This document shows, one piece after another, positions 16,581 through 25,596 of a stretch of DNA of 64,000 nucleotides. A program made the position numbers and the translations under genes. The notes beneath the pieces were generated by a model. It saw only the letters and a program-made list of their open reading frames with translations. It was not told the DNA's origin and searched no databases. This DNA is from Chitinophagaceae bacterium DXS (lineage in GTDB: Bacteria > Bacteroidota > Bacteroidia > Chitinophagales > Chitinophagaceae): NCBI GenBank assembly GCA_030345135.1, contig CP128386.1:1743704-1807703 (forward strand), in the 5' to 3' direction. Numbering within the stretch: the stretch's first letter is position 1; each line of letters opens with the position of its first letter.

Positions 16581-18074
16581 ATGAGCAGTAATGATAAAAT
16601 AGCCACATCAAGCATCGTTTCCAAAATCTGGGCCTTCTGCAACACCCTCCGCGATGACGGTGTTGGCTATGGCGATTATTTAGAGCAGCTAACTTATCTC
16701 CTGTTTTTAAAAATGGCAGATGAATACAGCAAACCTCCATATTCGCGTAAAATGCCAATTCCTGCTCAATACAACTGGGAAAGCCTTTTAAATAAAAGTG
16801 GTGATGAGCTGGAAGTTCATTACAGCAAATTGTTGAGAGAACTGGGCAGTGAAAAAGGTATGCTGGGCCAAATCTTCACCAAAAGCCAAAACAAAATACA
16901 GGATCCTGCAAAATTATATAAACTCATTTCTCTGATCAATGCAGAAGAATGGGTATTAATGGGCGTAAAAGACAAAGGCGATATTTATGAAGGCCTGCTG
17001 GAGAAGAATGCAGAAGATACCAAGAGCGGCGCCGGACAATACTTTACACCGAGGGCATTGATAAAAGTAATGATAGAATGCGTTCGGCCCGAGGCCAATA
17101 AAACCATTGCAGACCCGGCATGTGGCACCGGCGGTTTCTTTTTAGCTGCGTATGATTGGCTTACGGAACATGTACAAATGGATAAGGCGCAAAAGCAGTT
17201 TCTCAAATTCAGCACCTTCGCGGGTAATGAAATTGTGCCTGGCACACGCAGGCTGGCCTTAATGAATTTGTTCCTGCACAATATCGGCGATATTGATAGT
17301 GAGAGTTTGATCTCGCCCAACGATTCGCTCATCGCCCAACCAGAAACAAGATATGATTATGTGCTGGCGAATCCACCCTTTGGCAAAAAAAGCAGCATGA
17401 CTTTTACCAACGAGGAAGGCGAACAGGAAAAAGAAGACCTTACCTACAACCGCCAGGATTTTTGGGTAACCACCAGCAACAAGCAACTCAACTTTGTTCA
17501 GCATATAAAAAGTATGCTGAAAACAACCGGGTTGGCGGCAGTGGTGTTGCCGGATAACGTATTGTTTGAAGGTGGCGCTGGTGAAACTGTCAGAAAAAAG
17601 TTGCTGGAAACAGCCGATCTGCATACCATACTCCGTTTGCCGACAGGTATATTTTATGCAAATGGTGTAAAAGCAAATGTGCTGTTCTGGGATGGGAAAC
17701 CTGCCAGCAAAAATCCGTGGACAAAAGAAGTGTGGGTGTATGATTATCGCACCAATGTGCATCATACATTAAAAAAGAACCCGCTCAAATCTGAAGACCT
17801 GCAGGATTTTGTTGATTGCTACAATCCTCAAAATCGCCATAAACGCAAAGAAACATGGAGCCCGGAAAATCCGGACGGCCGCTGGCGAAAGTTTACTTAT
17901 GACGAAATCATCGCAAGAGATAAAACTTCGCTTGACATCACCTGGATAAAGGACAAATCACTTGCCGATCTTGATAACCTTCCCGATCCCGATGAATTGG
18001 CAGAAGATATTGTGGAGAACCTGGAAAGTGCACTGGATAGTTTCAGGGAGATTATCAATCAGCTAAAAAAATGA
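16581..18074 (+). CDS. hsdM: Type I restriction-modification N6-adenine methyltransferase subunit
   Basis: 497 aa. N-terminal HsdM helical domain (about 10-140), then the SAM-binding motif I ADPACGTGGFF (about 177-187) and the catalytic NPPF (about 264-267) in YVLANPPFGKK. With HsdS it methylates adenine in the target; with HsdR it forms the restriction complex. It is unusual in being last, separated from hsdR by five other genes or remnants and coupled to the nuclease-like gene. A terminator ends the island. Confidence 0.95.
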   Translation: MSSNDKIATSSIVSKIWAFCNTLRDDGVGYGDYLEQLTYLLFLKMADEYSKPPYSRKMPIPAQYNWESLLNKSGDELEVHYSKLLRELGSEKGMLGQIFTKSQNKIQDPAKLYKLISLINAEEWVLMGVKDKGDIYEGLLEKNAEDTKSGAGQYFTPRALIKVMIECVRPEANKTIADPACGTGGFFLAAYDWLTEHVQMDKAQKQFLKFSTFAGNEIVPGTRRLALMNLFLHNIGDIDSESLISPNDSLIAQPETRYDYVLANPPFGKKSSMTFTNEEGEQEKEDLTYNRQDFWVTTSNKQLNFVQHIKSMLKTTGLAAVVLPDNVLFEGGAGETVRKKLLETADLHTILRLPTGIFYANGVKANVLFWDGKPASKNPWTKEVWVYDYRTNVHHTLKKNPLKSEDLQDFVDCYNPQNRHKRKETWSPENPDGRWRKFTYDEIIARDKTSLDITWIKDKSLADLDNLPDPDELAEDIVENLESALDSFREIINQLKK

Positions 18075-18075
18075 A

Positions 18076-18320
18076 ATAGCTATCAGCTGTCAGCTATCAG
18101 CTTTAATACTCACCGAAAGAGAATTCTCCAAAAGCCATTTTGCCGCAAAGCAAGATGGCTTTTGTTTTTTATTACCAAAGATATCTCCTGTTATTTTCGT
18201 TAGCACTTATACCTTACGGCCTTTTACCTTACGCCTTGCTCCTCATGCCTCATACCTGACACCTGATACCTGACACCTGAAACCCAAAGCTCAAAGCTGA
18301 TAGCTGATAGCTCACAGCTC
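18076..18320. repeat. Composite repeat after hsdM
   Basis: Sense AGCT words (agctatcagctgtcagct, 18076-18107) follow the hsdM stop. Then come a terminator, a run of cttacggcc/cttacgcc words, ACCTGACACC words (18249-18284), and caaagctgatagctgatagc words to 18320. From the terminator on, the order matches 8284-8454 before hsdR, giving direct repeats on both sides of the island. It explains most of the 319-nt gap before the GH20 gene. Confidence 0.85.
18130..18165 (+). terminator. Terminator after hsdM
   Basis: 14-bp stem aaaagccattttgc / gcaagatggctttt with one wobble pair and a short loop, followed by a T run. Nearly the same stem as the terminator at 8284-8320. Confidence 0.88.
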
Positions 18321-18393
18321 CTCAAACGTTTGCATTCCATCTTCTCCTAATAATTCCTTAGTTTAGATGCTTCTAAAAATTTAAACGACTAGC

Positions 18394-20025
18394 ATGAAAA
18401 AAGTTTTGCTTGCATTAGCAACCACACTGGTATGCTGCTATGGGCACTCACAACTAAACATTATTCCGGTACCGGTGAGCGCCGAGGCAAAATCCGGAAC
18501 GTTTACCATTAACCAGCAAACAGTGATCGTAACCGGAAATGGTTCAGAAAAGGAATCTGTCAACTTTTTTAATGATTATCTGAAAAAGTTTTATGGTTTT
18601 AGTTTGAAGACAGCAAAAAAGGCTGACAAAAACTACATTAAACTCACGACTCCCACATTTGTAAAAGCACCTGAAAAAGAAGAGCGCTATACAATGGAAG
18701 TTACAGGTGATGGCGTTGCTATTCAGGGTGATTCTCACAAAGGAACTTTCCTTGGGATTCAGACGTTGATTCAATTACTGCCTGCTGAAAAATCAACTTC
18801 ACTGAGCATTCCTTGTGCAAGCATCGAGGATTATCCACGCTTTGCTTACAGGGGTATGATGCTGGATGTTGGTCGTCATTTTGAGCCTGTTGAATTTGTA
18901 AAACAGTACATTGATTTTCTTGCTTTACATAAGATCAATACTTTCCACTGGCATCTGACTGAAGATCAGGGCTGGAGAATTGAGATCAAGAAATATCCAA
19001 AACTTACACAGATTGGATCTTGCCGCAATGGTACCATTCTTGGTCATCATCCTGGCACTGGAAACGACAACACAAAAGATTGTGGCTTCTATACACAGGC
19101 GCAGGTTAAGGACATCGTAAAATATGCATCAGAGCGTTTCATCACTGTTATTCCTGAGATTGAAATGCCAGGCCACGCATCGGCAGCAATTGCAGCGTAT
19201 CCCGAGTTAAGCTGCTTTCCTGATGAACCGACGCCTATCGCAAAAGGCGTAACATGGGCCGGTTCAAAAGAAGGAAAACAAGTACAACAATCATGGGGCG
19301 TTTATCCTGATGTGTTTGTTCCAAGTGAAAAGACTTTCAAGTTTTTGGAAGATGTACTGGACGAAGTGATGGCATTGTTCCCTTCTAAATACATCCACAT
19401 TGGCGGTGACGAATGTCCTAAGGAATACTGGAAAAGATCTGAGTTCTGCCAGAACCTTATCAAAGAAAAAGGTTTGAAAGATGAGCACGGTTTGCAGAGC
19501 TATTTCATTCAGACTATTGAGAAATACCTGAACAGCAAAGGTCGCAGCATCATTGGTTGGGATGAAATTCTTGAAGGTGGCCTCGCTCCTAACGCGACTG
19601 TAATGAGCTGGCGCGGTGAGAAAGGTGGAATTGAAGCTGCTCAACAAAAGCACCAGGTGATCATGACACCAACAACTTATGTGTACTTTGACTATGCACA
19701 AAAGAAGAATGAAGATTCTTTAGTAATCGGTGGCTTCCTGCCCGTGGAAAAGGTATACAATTACAACCCGCTTCCAAAAGAGCTGACTGAAGAAGAACAA
19801 AAACTCATCGTTGGCGCCCAGGCAAACGTGTGGACCGAATACATGTCGAATCCTTCCAAGGTTGAATACATGGTATTCCCTCGTATGACTGCATTGAGCG
19901 AAGTGTTGTGGAGCCCTCAGGATCATAAGGATTGGAACGATTTCCAGAAAAGACTGGGCACCCAGTTTAAACGTTATGACCTTTGGAAAGTGAAGTATAA
20001 TACGGCCGGCGTGGAAACTAAATAG
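18394..20025 (+). CDS. Secreted beta-N-acetylhexosaminidase, GH20
   Basis: 543 aa. Signal peptide MKKVLLALATTLVCCYGHSQ. An N-terminal GH20b-type domain (about 22-140) precedes the TIM barrel. Canonical substrate contacts are present: Arg161 in LDVGRHF, FHWHLTEDQGWR (about 184-195), PEIEMPGHA, and the catalytic Asp339-Glu340 pair in HIGGDE. It removes terminal GlcNAc or GalNAc from chitooligosaccharides or glycans through substrate-assisted catalysis. It stands alone between terminators. It is a useful reference for the divergent GH20 at 54.8 kb. Confidence 0.95.
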   Translation: MKKVLLALATTLVCCYGHSQLNIIPVPVSAEAKSGTFTINQQTVIVTGNGSEKESVNFFNDYLKKFYGFSLKTAKKADKNYIKLTTPTFVKAPEKEERYTMEVTGDGVAIQGDSHKGTFLGIQTLIQLLPAEKSTSLSIPCASIEDYPRFAYRGMMLDVGRHFEPVEFVKQYIDFLALHKINTFHWHLTEDQGWRIEIKKYPKLTQIGSCRNGTILGHHPGTGNDNTKDCGFYTQAQVKDIVKYASERFITVIPEIEMPGHASAAIAAYPELSCFPDEPTPIAKGVTWAGSKEGKQVQQSWGVYPDVFVPSEKTFKFLEDVLDEVMALFPSKYIHIGGDECPKEYWKRSEFCQNLIKEKGLKDEHGLQSYFIQTIEKYLNSKGRSIIGWDEILEGGLAPNATVMSWRGEKGGIEAAQQKHQVIMTPTTYVYFDYAQKKNEDSLVIGGFLPVEKVYNYNPLPKELTEEEQKLIVGAQANVWTEYMSNPSKVEYMVFPRMTALSEVLWSPQDHKDWNDFQKRLGTQFKRYDLWKVKYNTAGVETK

Positions 20026-20042
20026 TTTAGGTAGATATTATA

Positions 20043-20085
20043 GAAAAGCTTCTTTATGAGTTCATCATGAAGAAGCCTTTTTATT
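20043..20085 (+). terminator. Terminator after the GH20 gene
   Basis: aaaagcttctt pairs with aagaagcctttt (one bulged C) around a loop of about 15 nt, followed by tttttatttt. Confidence 0.75.
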
Positions 20086-20096
20086 TTGAAGGATTG

Positions 20097-20200
20097 GTTA
20101 GCCACAGAGGCACTGAAGCACAGATTTATTTTACCACAGAGAACGTAGTGTTTTTTTCACAGAATACACGGAGTTGTAGAAAGCAACACAGATATTACTA
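20097..20200. repeat. CACAGAG-word degenerate repeat
   Basis: ccacagaggcactgaagcac, accacagagaac, cacagaatacacggag and similar words occur after the GH20 terminator in sense orientation. This is the same family as at 33.0 and 35.2 kb. Confidence 0.8.
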
Positions 20201-20224
20201 GTAAAAAATCGAGAGATATTCCCC

Positions 20225-20370
20225 AAATCCCGAAGGGATGAAATTATTATAGAATATCCTATTGATGATTCCAAAACCCCGAAGGGGTGACATTTTTTAT
20301 TATGTCACCCCTTCGGGGTTAATTTATTCTATCTGGTTATTTCTATAATAATTTCATCCCTTCGGGATTT
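20225..20370. repeat. Nested perfect inverted repeats (CCCGAAGGG cruciform)
   Basis: Outer arms 20225-20254 and 20341-20370 are perfect 30-bp reverse complements containing atcccgaagggat. Inside them, 20275-20292 and 20303-20320 are perfect 18-bp arms containing ccccgaagggg around a T-rich 10-nt loop. Each arm also holds its own small palindrome. The element lies in the convergent gap between the GH20 gene and the rhodanese-thioredoxin gene and could act as a two-way terminator or a REP-like unit. Confidence 0.93.
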
Positions 20371-20475
20371 ATTAAATTTCAAAGCGTCGATTCCTATATT
20401 AGAAATGGTCACACTCACCTCGACTGACAACTCCCACATCAGACATCCTCAAATCCTACATCAACCTTCTCTCTT

Positions 20476-21192
20476 TTACTTGAGCTGTGTTCTTAGTTCA
20501 CCAGCATCTACCACACCTTGTTTGCGCCAGGTTTCCTTTCCGCTTTTGTAAACGATAAATGTTGGGATGGATGCCACTTTCATATCACTCATCACATTGG
20601 TGTTAATGCCGGCATCAACCTTAATTATCACAATCTGATCTTTTAATTCGTTCTGCAATTGTGTAATTACCGGTTCCATTTTTTTACAGGGTGGACACCA
20701 CTCAGCGCCAAAATCAACCAACACGATTGGCTTTGCTGCGTTGGTTATTGAAGCGGTATATTCATCAATTGTCAATTGCTTAATATTGTCAGGTTGTTCG
20801 ACAGGTTTATTTTCTTTTTTCCAGGCCACGATACCACCATCCATATTTTGGACTGAGGAAAAACCATTGGCCTTCATCCAGTCGGCGGCTTTAGCACTTC
20901 TTACACCAGAGGCGCAGTACACTAAAACCGGTTTTGATTTATCCAGGTACTGTATACGGTCCATAAACTGTTCCTGGTTGTTCCAGTCGGCCTGCAACGC
21001 ATTAGCAAGGTGCCCGTTCTGATATTCACCAGCGGTTCTCACGTCAAGCAACTGAACAGAAGGCCGGCTAAGTTCCTGCTGAAATTCGTCAACCGACAAT
21101 CCCTTATTTTGCGCCTGAAGGTTGCAGGCACTCAATGTTATAATGCAGCTTGCCAATGGCAGCAAGGTATGTTTCAATAAATACTTATTCAT
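20476..21192 (-). CDS. Rhodanese-thioredoxin fusion lipoprotein
   Basis: 238 aa. The lipobox ITLSAC marks a lipoprotein signal. The rhodanese domain (about 33-130) has the active Cys in VYCASGVRSAKAA. The thioredoxin domain (about 135-238) has the redox motif WCPPC and the cis-Pro in VASIPTF. It is a periplasmic sulfur-transfer and thiol-redox protein with two active sites on one chain; no specific partner can be named. Its start overlaps the stop of the LysM gene by 8 nt, so the two are translationally coupled. Confidence 0.9.
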   Translation of the reverse strand: MNKYLLKHTLLPLASCIITLSACNLQAQNKGLSVDEFQQELSRPSVQLLDVRTAGEYQNGHLANALQADWNNQEQFMDRIQYLDKSKPVLVYCASGVRSAKAADWMKANGFSSVQNMDGGIVAWKKENKPVEQPDNIKQLTIDEYTASITNAAKPIVLVDFGAEWCPPCKKMEPVITQLQNELKDQIVIIKVDAGINTNVMSDMKVASIPTFIVYKSGKETWRKQGVVDAGELRTQLK

Positions 21193-22219
21193 AATACAAC
21201 ACGTTTAATTCAAACTTAGGATCAGTTATACCCAAAGCAGAAGCCGCAGCATTGCTGATACGGTATTTCAATCCCTCATTTTCCTTCATTGTCCCCATGT
21301 TCCACAATACTTTGGCGTAGATCACTTTGTTATTAAAGCTCACTTTTACTATAGAACCGGGAGGTATGTCATTCATCAGAATGTAATACTTTTTATCGGT
21401 CCAGCCACTTGCCGTTTTAAAGGTCATTGCAGGACCACTCGCAACTTTCATCTCTCTCCCATCAACATCATAACCAAACCCGGGAGCAAAGTATCCTTCT
21501 CCGGAATCACTCAAATCAATCTTTGTTGCAGGAGTTTCTGATTTTTTGTTTGTAACGGGCGGAGCGACGGGCACCGAAGTTTTTGCTGTTTCAGGCTGCG
21601 TCTTTTTAGGTTCAAAAGAAATGTCCTGGGATGAAGGTGTATCAACGGCAGGCTCAGTTTTGGCCACTACTTCTTCCTGTTTTTTAACTGGCTGCGTAGT
21701 TTCTGCAGGCTTCTCAGTCTCAACAGCTTTTCCAAGATCTACATTACCCTTCGGCTGGAGATATCCAACTACGAGATTCTTGCCCACTTCGAGATTATTT
21801 CCTTTCAGGTTATTCCATTGTTTAAGCTGATCGACGGAAACCTTATTATAGTTTTGGCTGATGCGATATAAGCTCTCTCCTTTCTGAATTTTATGTACCA
21901 GTTCGATACTTCCAGCACCATTTTCCTTAGACACATTTTTTGCATTCAGCGGAATTTTGATGTTTTGTCCAACGAGGAGTTTGCTATTGGTATTCATTTT
22001 ATTCAGACGCATAACATCACCCACGGTGGTACCAAATACTTTACTAATCCCGGACAGTGTCTCCCTCGGCTGAACCTTATAATTAAAATAGAGGTTCGGC
22101 GACACGCCCAGCACATGCAATACATTCTGCGCAGTAGCTATATAACCAGTAAACAGAGCAATACATACAATAAAAAAACGCCATTTATTTTTTAACACGG
22201 TCATATTCATCATTTTCAA
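21185..22219 (-). CDS. Secreted LysM-domain protein
   Basis: 344 aa. A signal peptide ends near GYIATAQ; the true start may be one of the Met at residues 3, 4 or 6. Two LysM domains (about 48-92, YKVQPRETLSGISKVFG, and 108-152, HKIQKGESLYRISQNY) bind peptidoglycan. A Pro/Thr/Lys-rich linker (about 165-235) leads to a C-terminal beta domain (about 245-344) of unknown role. Likely periplasmic and wall-attached. It shares a coupled transcript with the rhodanese-thioredoxin lipoprotein. Confidence 0.88.
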   Translation of the reverse strand: MKMMNMTVLKNKWRFFIVCIALFTGYIATAQNVLHVLGVSPNLYFNYKVQPRETLSGISKVFGTTVGDVMRLNKMNTNSKLLVGQNIKIPLNAKNVSKENGAGSIELVHKIQKGESLYRISQNYNKVSVDQLKQWNNLKGNNLEVGKNLVVGYLQPKGNVDLGKAVETEKPAETTQPVKKQEEVVAKTEPAVDTPSSQDISFEPKKTQPETAKTSVPVAPPVTNKKSETPATKIDLSDSGEGYFAPGFGYDVDGREMKVASGPAMTFKTASGWTDKKYYILMNDIPPGSIVKVSFNNKVIYAKVLWNMGTMKENEGLKYRISNAAASALGITDPKFELNVLYYE

Positions 22220-22265
22220 ATCGGGGTAAAGTTATTGATTAGCACTTTACACGGGACAAAATTAT

Positions 22266-22449
22266 TTTGAGCTATTAGCTGTCAGCTATCAGCTATTAGC
22301 TTCTGCGAAGGCTATCGTCAAATTTCATATTGAAACATTAAATATTTCATCTCACCCTCTCTCCTTTTGCTTCGATCAACGTATCACGGATTACGCATAA
22401 CCACCAATTTACAGAGTTTTAAGCTTTAGGCTTTGCGCTTTAAGCTTTC
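22266..22449. repeat. AGCT-word repeats between the LysM and methyltransferase genes
   Basis: agctattagctgtcagct words at 22267-22302, and gctttaggctttgcgcttt words at about 22418-22448 abutting the stop of the minus-strand methyltransferase gene. Read in that gene's sense, the latter are aaagcgcaaagcctaaagc words, like those at the NUDIX gene end. Confidence 0.7.
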
Positions 22450-23853
22450 TCACGCTTTCAAAATCCTCCATTCCGTCGGATAATAGTTATTAATCCTGTT
22501 CGGCAATACCTTCATCCACCCTAGGTTTGCATCTTTATAGCTGGCTAATACCCAACCTTTTAGAGAGCTGCCATTCAGGCTAAAGTCTGCTTTCCGCAAA
22601 TATTGTAAAGCATCGGCAAGCTCCAGATCGGCTTTTTCAAAGCGATCCTTCAACAGCAAGCTTAATGCCAGTTCATGATGAGGGACAAGATCTTTGCCCT
22701 TGACCGCCCCTACCGTAACGCCAGCTTTCCTTAAATATAGATGCTTTTGCAACAGGGCGACGTCCTGTTGATAAATGGCGGGAACAGCAATTATATTTTC
22801 ACCTTGCTTGCAACAAAAGAGAGATTCGTTATGGTTCAACCATTCCTGCACAATCGCGTGCTCGGCTTTGGCAATGCTTGTCAGCTGAGGTTTCCGTTGT
22901 GAAAAAACATCTTCATCTCCTTTTTTTACAAACGCGGACATAAAAAGTCCTTCACCGTCAACTTTATCTGGGTAGAAGCGGTAACCAAAGGCTTTATGTC
23001 CGGGAGATTGAACTTCTACGATGTTCCATTGGGGCGGAACCGGAATTTGAACAGACGTTACATCAAACGTTTCACACAACCAGTCCAGGATCTCTTCATC
23101 TTCTTCCTTAGAGTAAGAGCAGGTAGAATAAATAAAGACACCATTTTCCTTTAGCGCCGGCATTACATCCGCAAGTATTCTTTGCTGACGCTGACTGCAC
23201 AGCATCACATTATTTTCGCTCCATTCCTCAATCGCCGCCGTATCCCGGCGAAACAATCCGCTACCACTGCAAGGCGCATCTACCACAATTACATCAAAAT
23301 AACCAGGCAACCGGTGAAAATCTTTCGGGTCATTATTGGTCACAACCGCATTGCTGCATCCCCATTTACTGATATTTTCAACAAGAATTGAAGCCCGCGA
23401 TTTGATGACCTCGTTAGAAACAAGAAGCCCGTCTGTGAAATAGGAAGCCAATAAAGTACTTTTTCCACCAGGCGCCGCACACAGATCCAACACTTTAAGT
23501 TCTGCTGTCGCGGAACCTACGGTGTGCTGCAACACATACCACAAAAACATACTACTGGCCTCCTGCACATAATACAATCCGGCGTGCAGGTAAGGATCAA
23601 GCGTAAATGACGGACGTTCTTCGAGATAGTAGCCGTATGGGCACCAGGGAATTTGCTGACTTATTTTGGTTTGCAGTTCGCTTTTCTCAGCATCCAACTG
23701 ATCTGCATTGTGCTTTTTTCGAGGATTGAAACGTATTGAAGTGACCTGCCTTCCCGATTCATGCACTTCGATAAATGCTTCTTTATCAAAACCCGGCAGT
23801 CCTTCCAGCGATGCTATAAATGATGGGGGTAAATTCAATTGTTTTTGCAACAA
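22450..23853 (-). CDS. RsmF-like rRNA cytosine-C5 methyltransferase (NOL1/NOP2/Sun)
   Basis: 467 aa. Motif I LDLCAAPGGKST (about 125-136), the DAPCSGSG motif (about 193-200) and STCSYSKEEDE (about 243-253) give the two catalytic Cys of RNA m5C methyltransferases. The N-terminal block YYVQEASSMF is typical of this family. The C-terminal 150 residues match the RsmF/YebU extension with a PUA-like domain. It probably methylates 16S rRNA; the exact site is inferred by family only. Confidence 0.9.
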   Translation of the reverse strand: MLQKQLNLPPSFIASLEGLPGFDKEAFIEVHESGRQVTSIRFNPRKKHNADQLDAEKSELQTKISQQIPWCPYGYYLEERPSFTLDPYLHAGLYYVQEASSMFLWYVLQHTVGSATAELKVLDLCAAPGGKSTLLASYFTDGLLVSNEVIKSRASILVENISKWGCSNAVVTNNDPKDFHRLPGYFDVIVVDAPCSGSGLFRRDTAAIEEWSENNVMLCSQRQQRILADVMPALKENGVFIYSTCSYSKEEDEEILDWLCETFDVTSVQIPVPPQWNIVEVQSPGHKAFGYRFYPDKVDGEGLFMSAFVKKGDEDVFSQRKPQLTSIAKAEHAIVQEWLNHNESLFCCKQGENIIAVPAIYQQDVALLQKHLYLRKAGVTVGAVKGKDLVPHHELALSLLLKDRFEKADLELADALQYLRKADFSLNGSSLKGWVLASYKDANLGWMKVLPNRINNYYPTEWRILKA

Positions 23854-23858
23854 AGATA

Positions 23859-24077
23859 ACTGATAGCTATCAGCTATCAGCTATCAGCTGTCAGCTATCA
23901 GCTTTGGATTATCCATAAAATTGTGTTTATACGCTAAATGAGGAACTTCTTCGATATGTATTTTTTTATCTTACCTCCACCTCAAGCCTCACGCCTCACG
24001 CCTTACACCGCATGCCTCATACCTGATACCTGACACCTGATACCTACGGCTAAAAGCTAATAGCTAACAGCTAACAG
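23859..24077. repeat. Composite AGCT / ACCTGATACC repeat between pntB and the methyltransferase gene
   Basis: agctatcagctatcagct words at about 23866-23906, then cctcacgcc words, then cctgatacctgacacctg (about 24018-24047) and ctaatagctaacagctaac (to 24077), directly abutting the pntB stop. Order and words match the arrays at 8.2-8.45 and 18.08-18.32 kb, without the terminator. It fills the whole 225-nt gap. Confidence 0.88.
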
Positions 24078-24078
24078 C

Positions 24079-25548
24079 TTATAAATTCTTCACCTCTCCC
24101 ACCAGTTGCTGCAGCACCGATTTGGCATCACCGAAAAGCATGGAGGTTTTTGAGCGGAAGAATAGTTCGTTTTCAATGCCGGCATAACCCGGCTTCATAC
24201 TCCGCTTGTTGACGATGGTCATTCGCGCGTCTTCAACTTCAAGAATAGGCATGCCATATATTGGTGAAGAAGGATCTGTTTTAGCCGCGGGATTCACTAC
24301 ATCATTCGCACCTAACACGAGTACGACATCCGTTGACCTGAATTCGTCGTTTGCCTGTTCCATTTCAAGCAAAAGATCATAGCTCACATCAGCTTCAGCG
24401 AGCAATACGTTCATATGTCCCGGCATTCTGCCCGCAACCGGGTGAATAGCATATTTGACGTCAACTCCTCTGTCAGTCAACATCTTTTCCAACTCATGGC
24501 AAATGTGTTGAGCCTGGGCAACAGCAAGACCATAACCGGGAACGATCAATACTTTATTTGCATAATTGAGTACAGTTGCAGCATCACTCAAAGAAACTTC
24601 TTTATAAACACCTCCATGAGCCTGTCCATTGCCGCCGGCAGCACCAGCCGCACTACCACCAAAGGAACCAATTAATACATTCTTTAACGAGCGATTCATC
24701 GCTTTACACATCAATATTGTTAACAATGTACCCGCAGCACCAACCAATATACCGCCGGTCAACATCACTTTGTTGTTGTACAAAAAGCCACCGCAAGCTG
24801 CAGCAACACCTGTAAAGGAGTTTAGCAATGAGATAACTACCGGCATATCTGCCCCGCCAATCGGCATAACAAATAAAATACCGTATGAAAGTGATAAGAG
24901 CAATACCAGAAAGAATAATGGTGAAGCCAGATCTATAAATGTTGTTTTATTCAATTCAAAAAAAATGGTGTAGATAGCAACGATAAAAATAGCAGCGAGT
25001 ATCGCGAGGTTTACCAGGTGCTGCCCCTTAAAAGCAAAGTCTTTTACTTTCCCGTTCAGTTTCCCCCAGGCAATCATACTTCCCGCGAATGAAACGGAAC
25101 CGATAATTAACCCCGCGTAAATAATGATCAATTCAGTTCTGAAGAAGTTATTGTCGACTAAGATTTTTTGGTAATCTGCTGAACTGGAATGAAAGTGTTT
25201 ATTAACGTGCAGAAATTCGTTGACTGAGATTAACGCAGCACAAGCTCCTCCCATACCATTAAAAAGACTCACCATTTCAGGCATGGCTGTCATCTTCACT
25301 TTCTTTGCGGCGAATGTGCCGGCAATCCCTCCGATGATAAGACCACCAAAGATCCAGGCGTAATTATGCAACGGTTTTCCGTCTTCATCTTTATAAAGAA
25401 AAATAGTTGCAAGAATCGCCAGGGTCATGCCCGCTGCGGCAACAAGATTACCGCGCCTCGCAGTTGCAGGATGAGACAAGTTTTTAAGACCTATAATAAA
25501 TGTAATGGAAGAAAGCAGGTAGATAAGCGTTAATACGTTTAATTCCAT
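24079..25548 (-). CDS. pntB: NAD(P) transhydrogenase subunit beta
   Basis: 489 aa. The first 270 residues hold about eight or nine membrane helices (proton channel, domain II). The last 180 form the NADP(H)-binding domain III, with VPGYGLAVAQAQH, HPVAGRMPGHMNVLLAEA, LGANDVVNPAA and KRSMKPGYAG. The complex couples proton flow to hydride transfer from NADH to NADP+, supplying NADPH. It is the last gene of the operon, but 192 nt of repeats separate it from pntAB. Confidence 0.96.
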   Translation of the reverse strand: MELNVLTLIYLLSSITFIIGLKNLSHPATARRGNLVAAAGMTLAILATIFLYKDEDGKPLHNYAWIFGGLIIGGIAGTFAAKKVKMTAMPEMVSLFNGMGGACAALISVNEFLHVNKHFHSSSADYQKILVDNNFFRTELIIIYAGLIIGSVSFAGSMIAWGKLNGKVKDFAFKGQHLVNLAILAAIFIVAIYTIFFELNKTTFIDLASPLFFLVLLLSLSYGILFVMPIGGADMPVVISLLNSFTGVAAACGGFLYNNKVMLTGGILVGAAGTLLTILMCKAMNRSLKNVLIGSFGGSAAGAAGGNGQAHGGVYKEVSLSDAATVLNYANKVLIVPGYGLAVAQAQHICHELEKMLTDRGVDVKYAIHPVAGRMPGHMNVLLAEADVSYDLLLEMEQANDEFRSTDVVLVLGANDVVNPAAKTDPSSPIYGMPILEVEDARMTIVNKRSMKPGYAGIENELFFRSKTSMLFGDAKSVLQQLVGEVKNL

Positions 25549-25596
25549 AGAATGATTTTAAATGGTTCAGCTTACAGATCAATTCCAAGCAACAAA

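Noticed and set aside
8507-18074. Insertion sequence or integrase bringing in the restriction island
   Set aside because: No transposase or integrase was found; only the flanking repeats support mobility.
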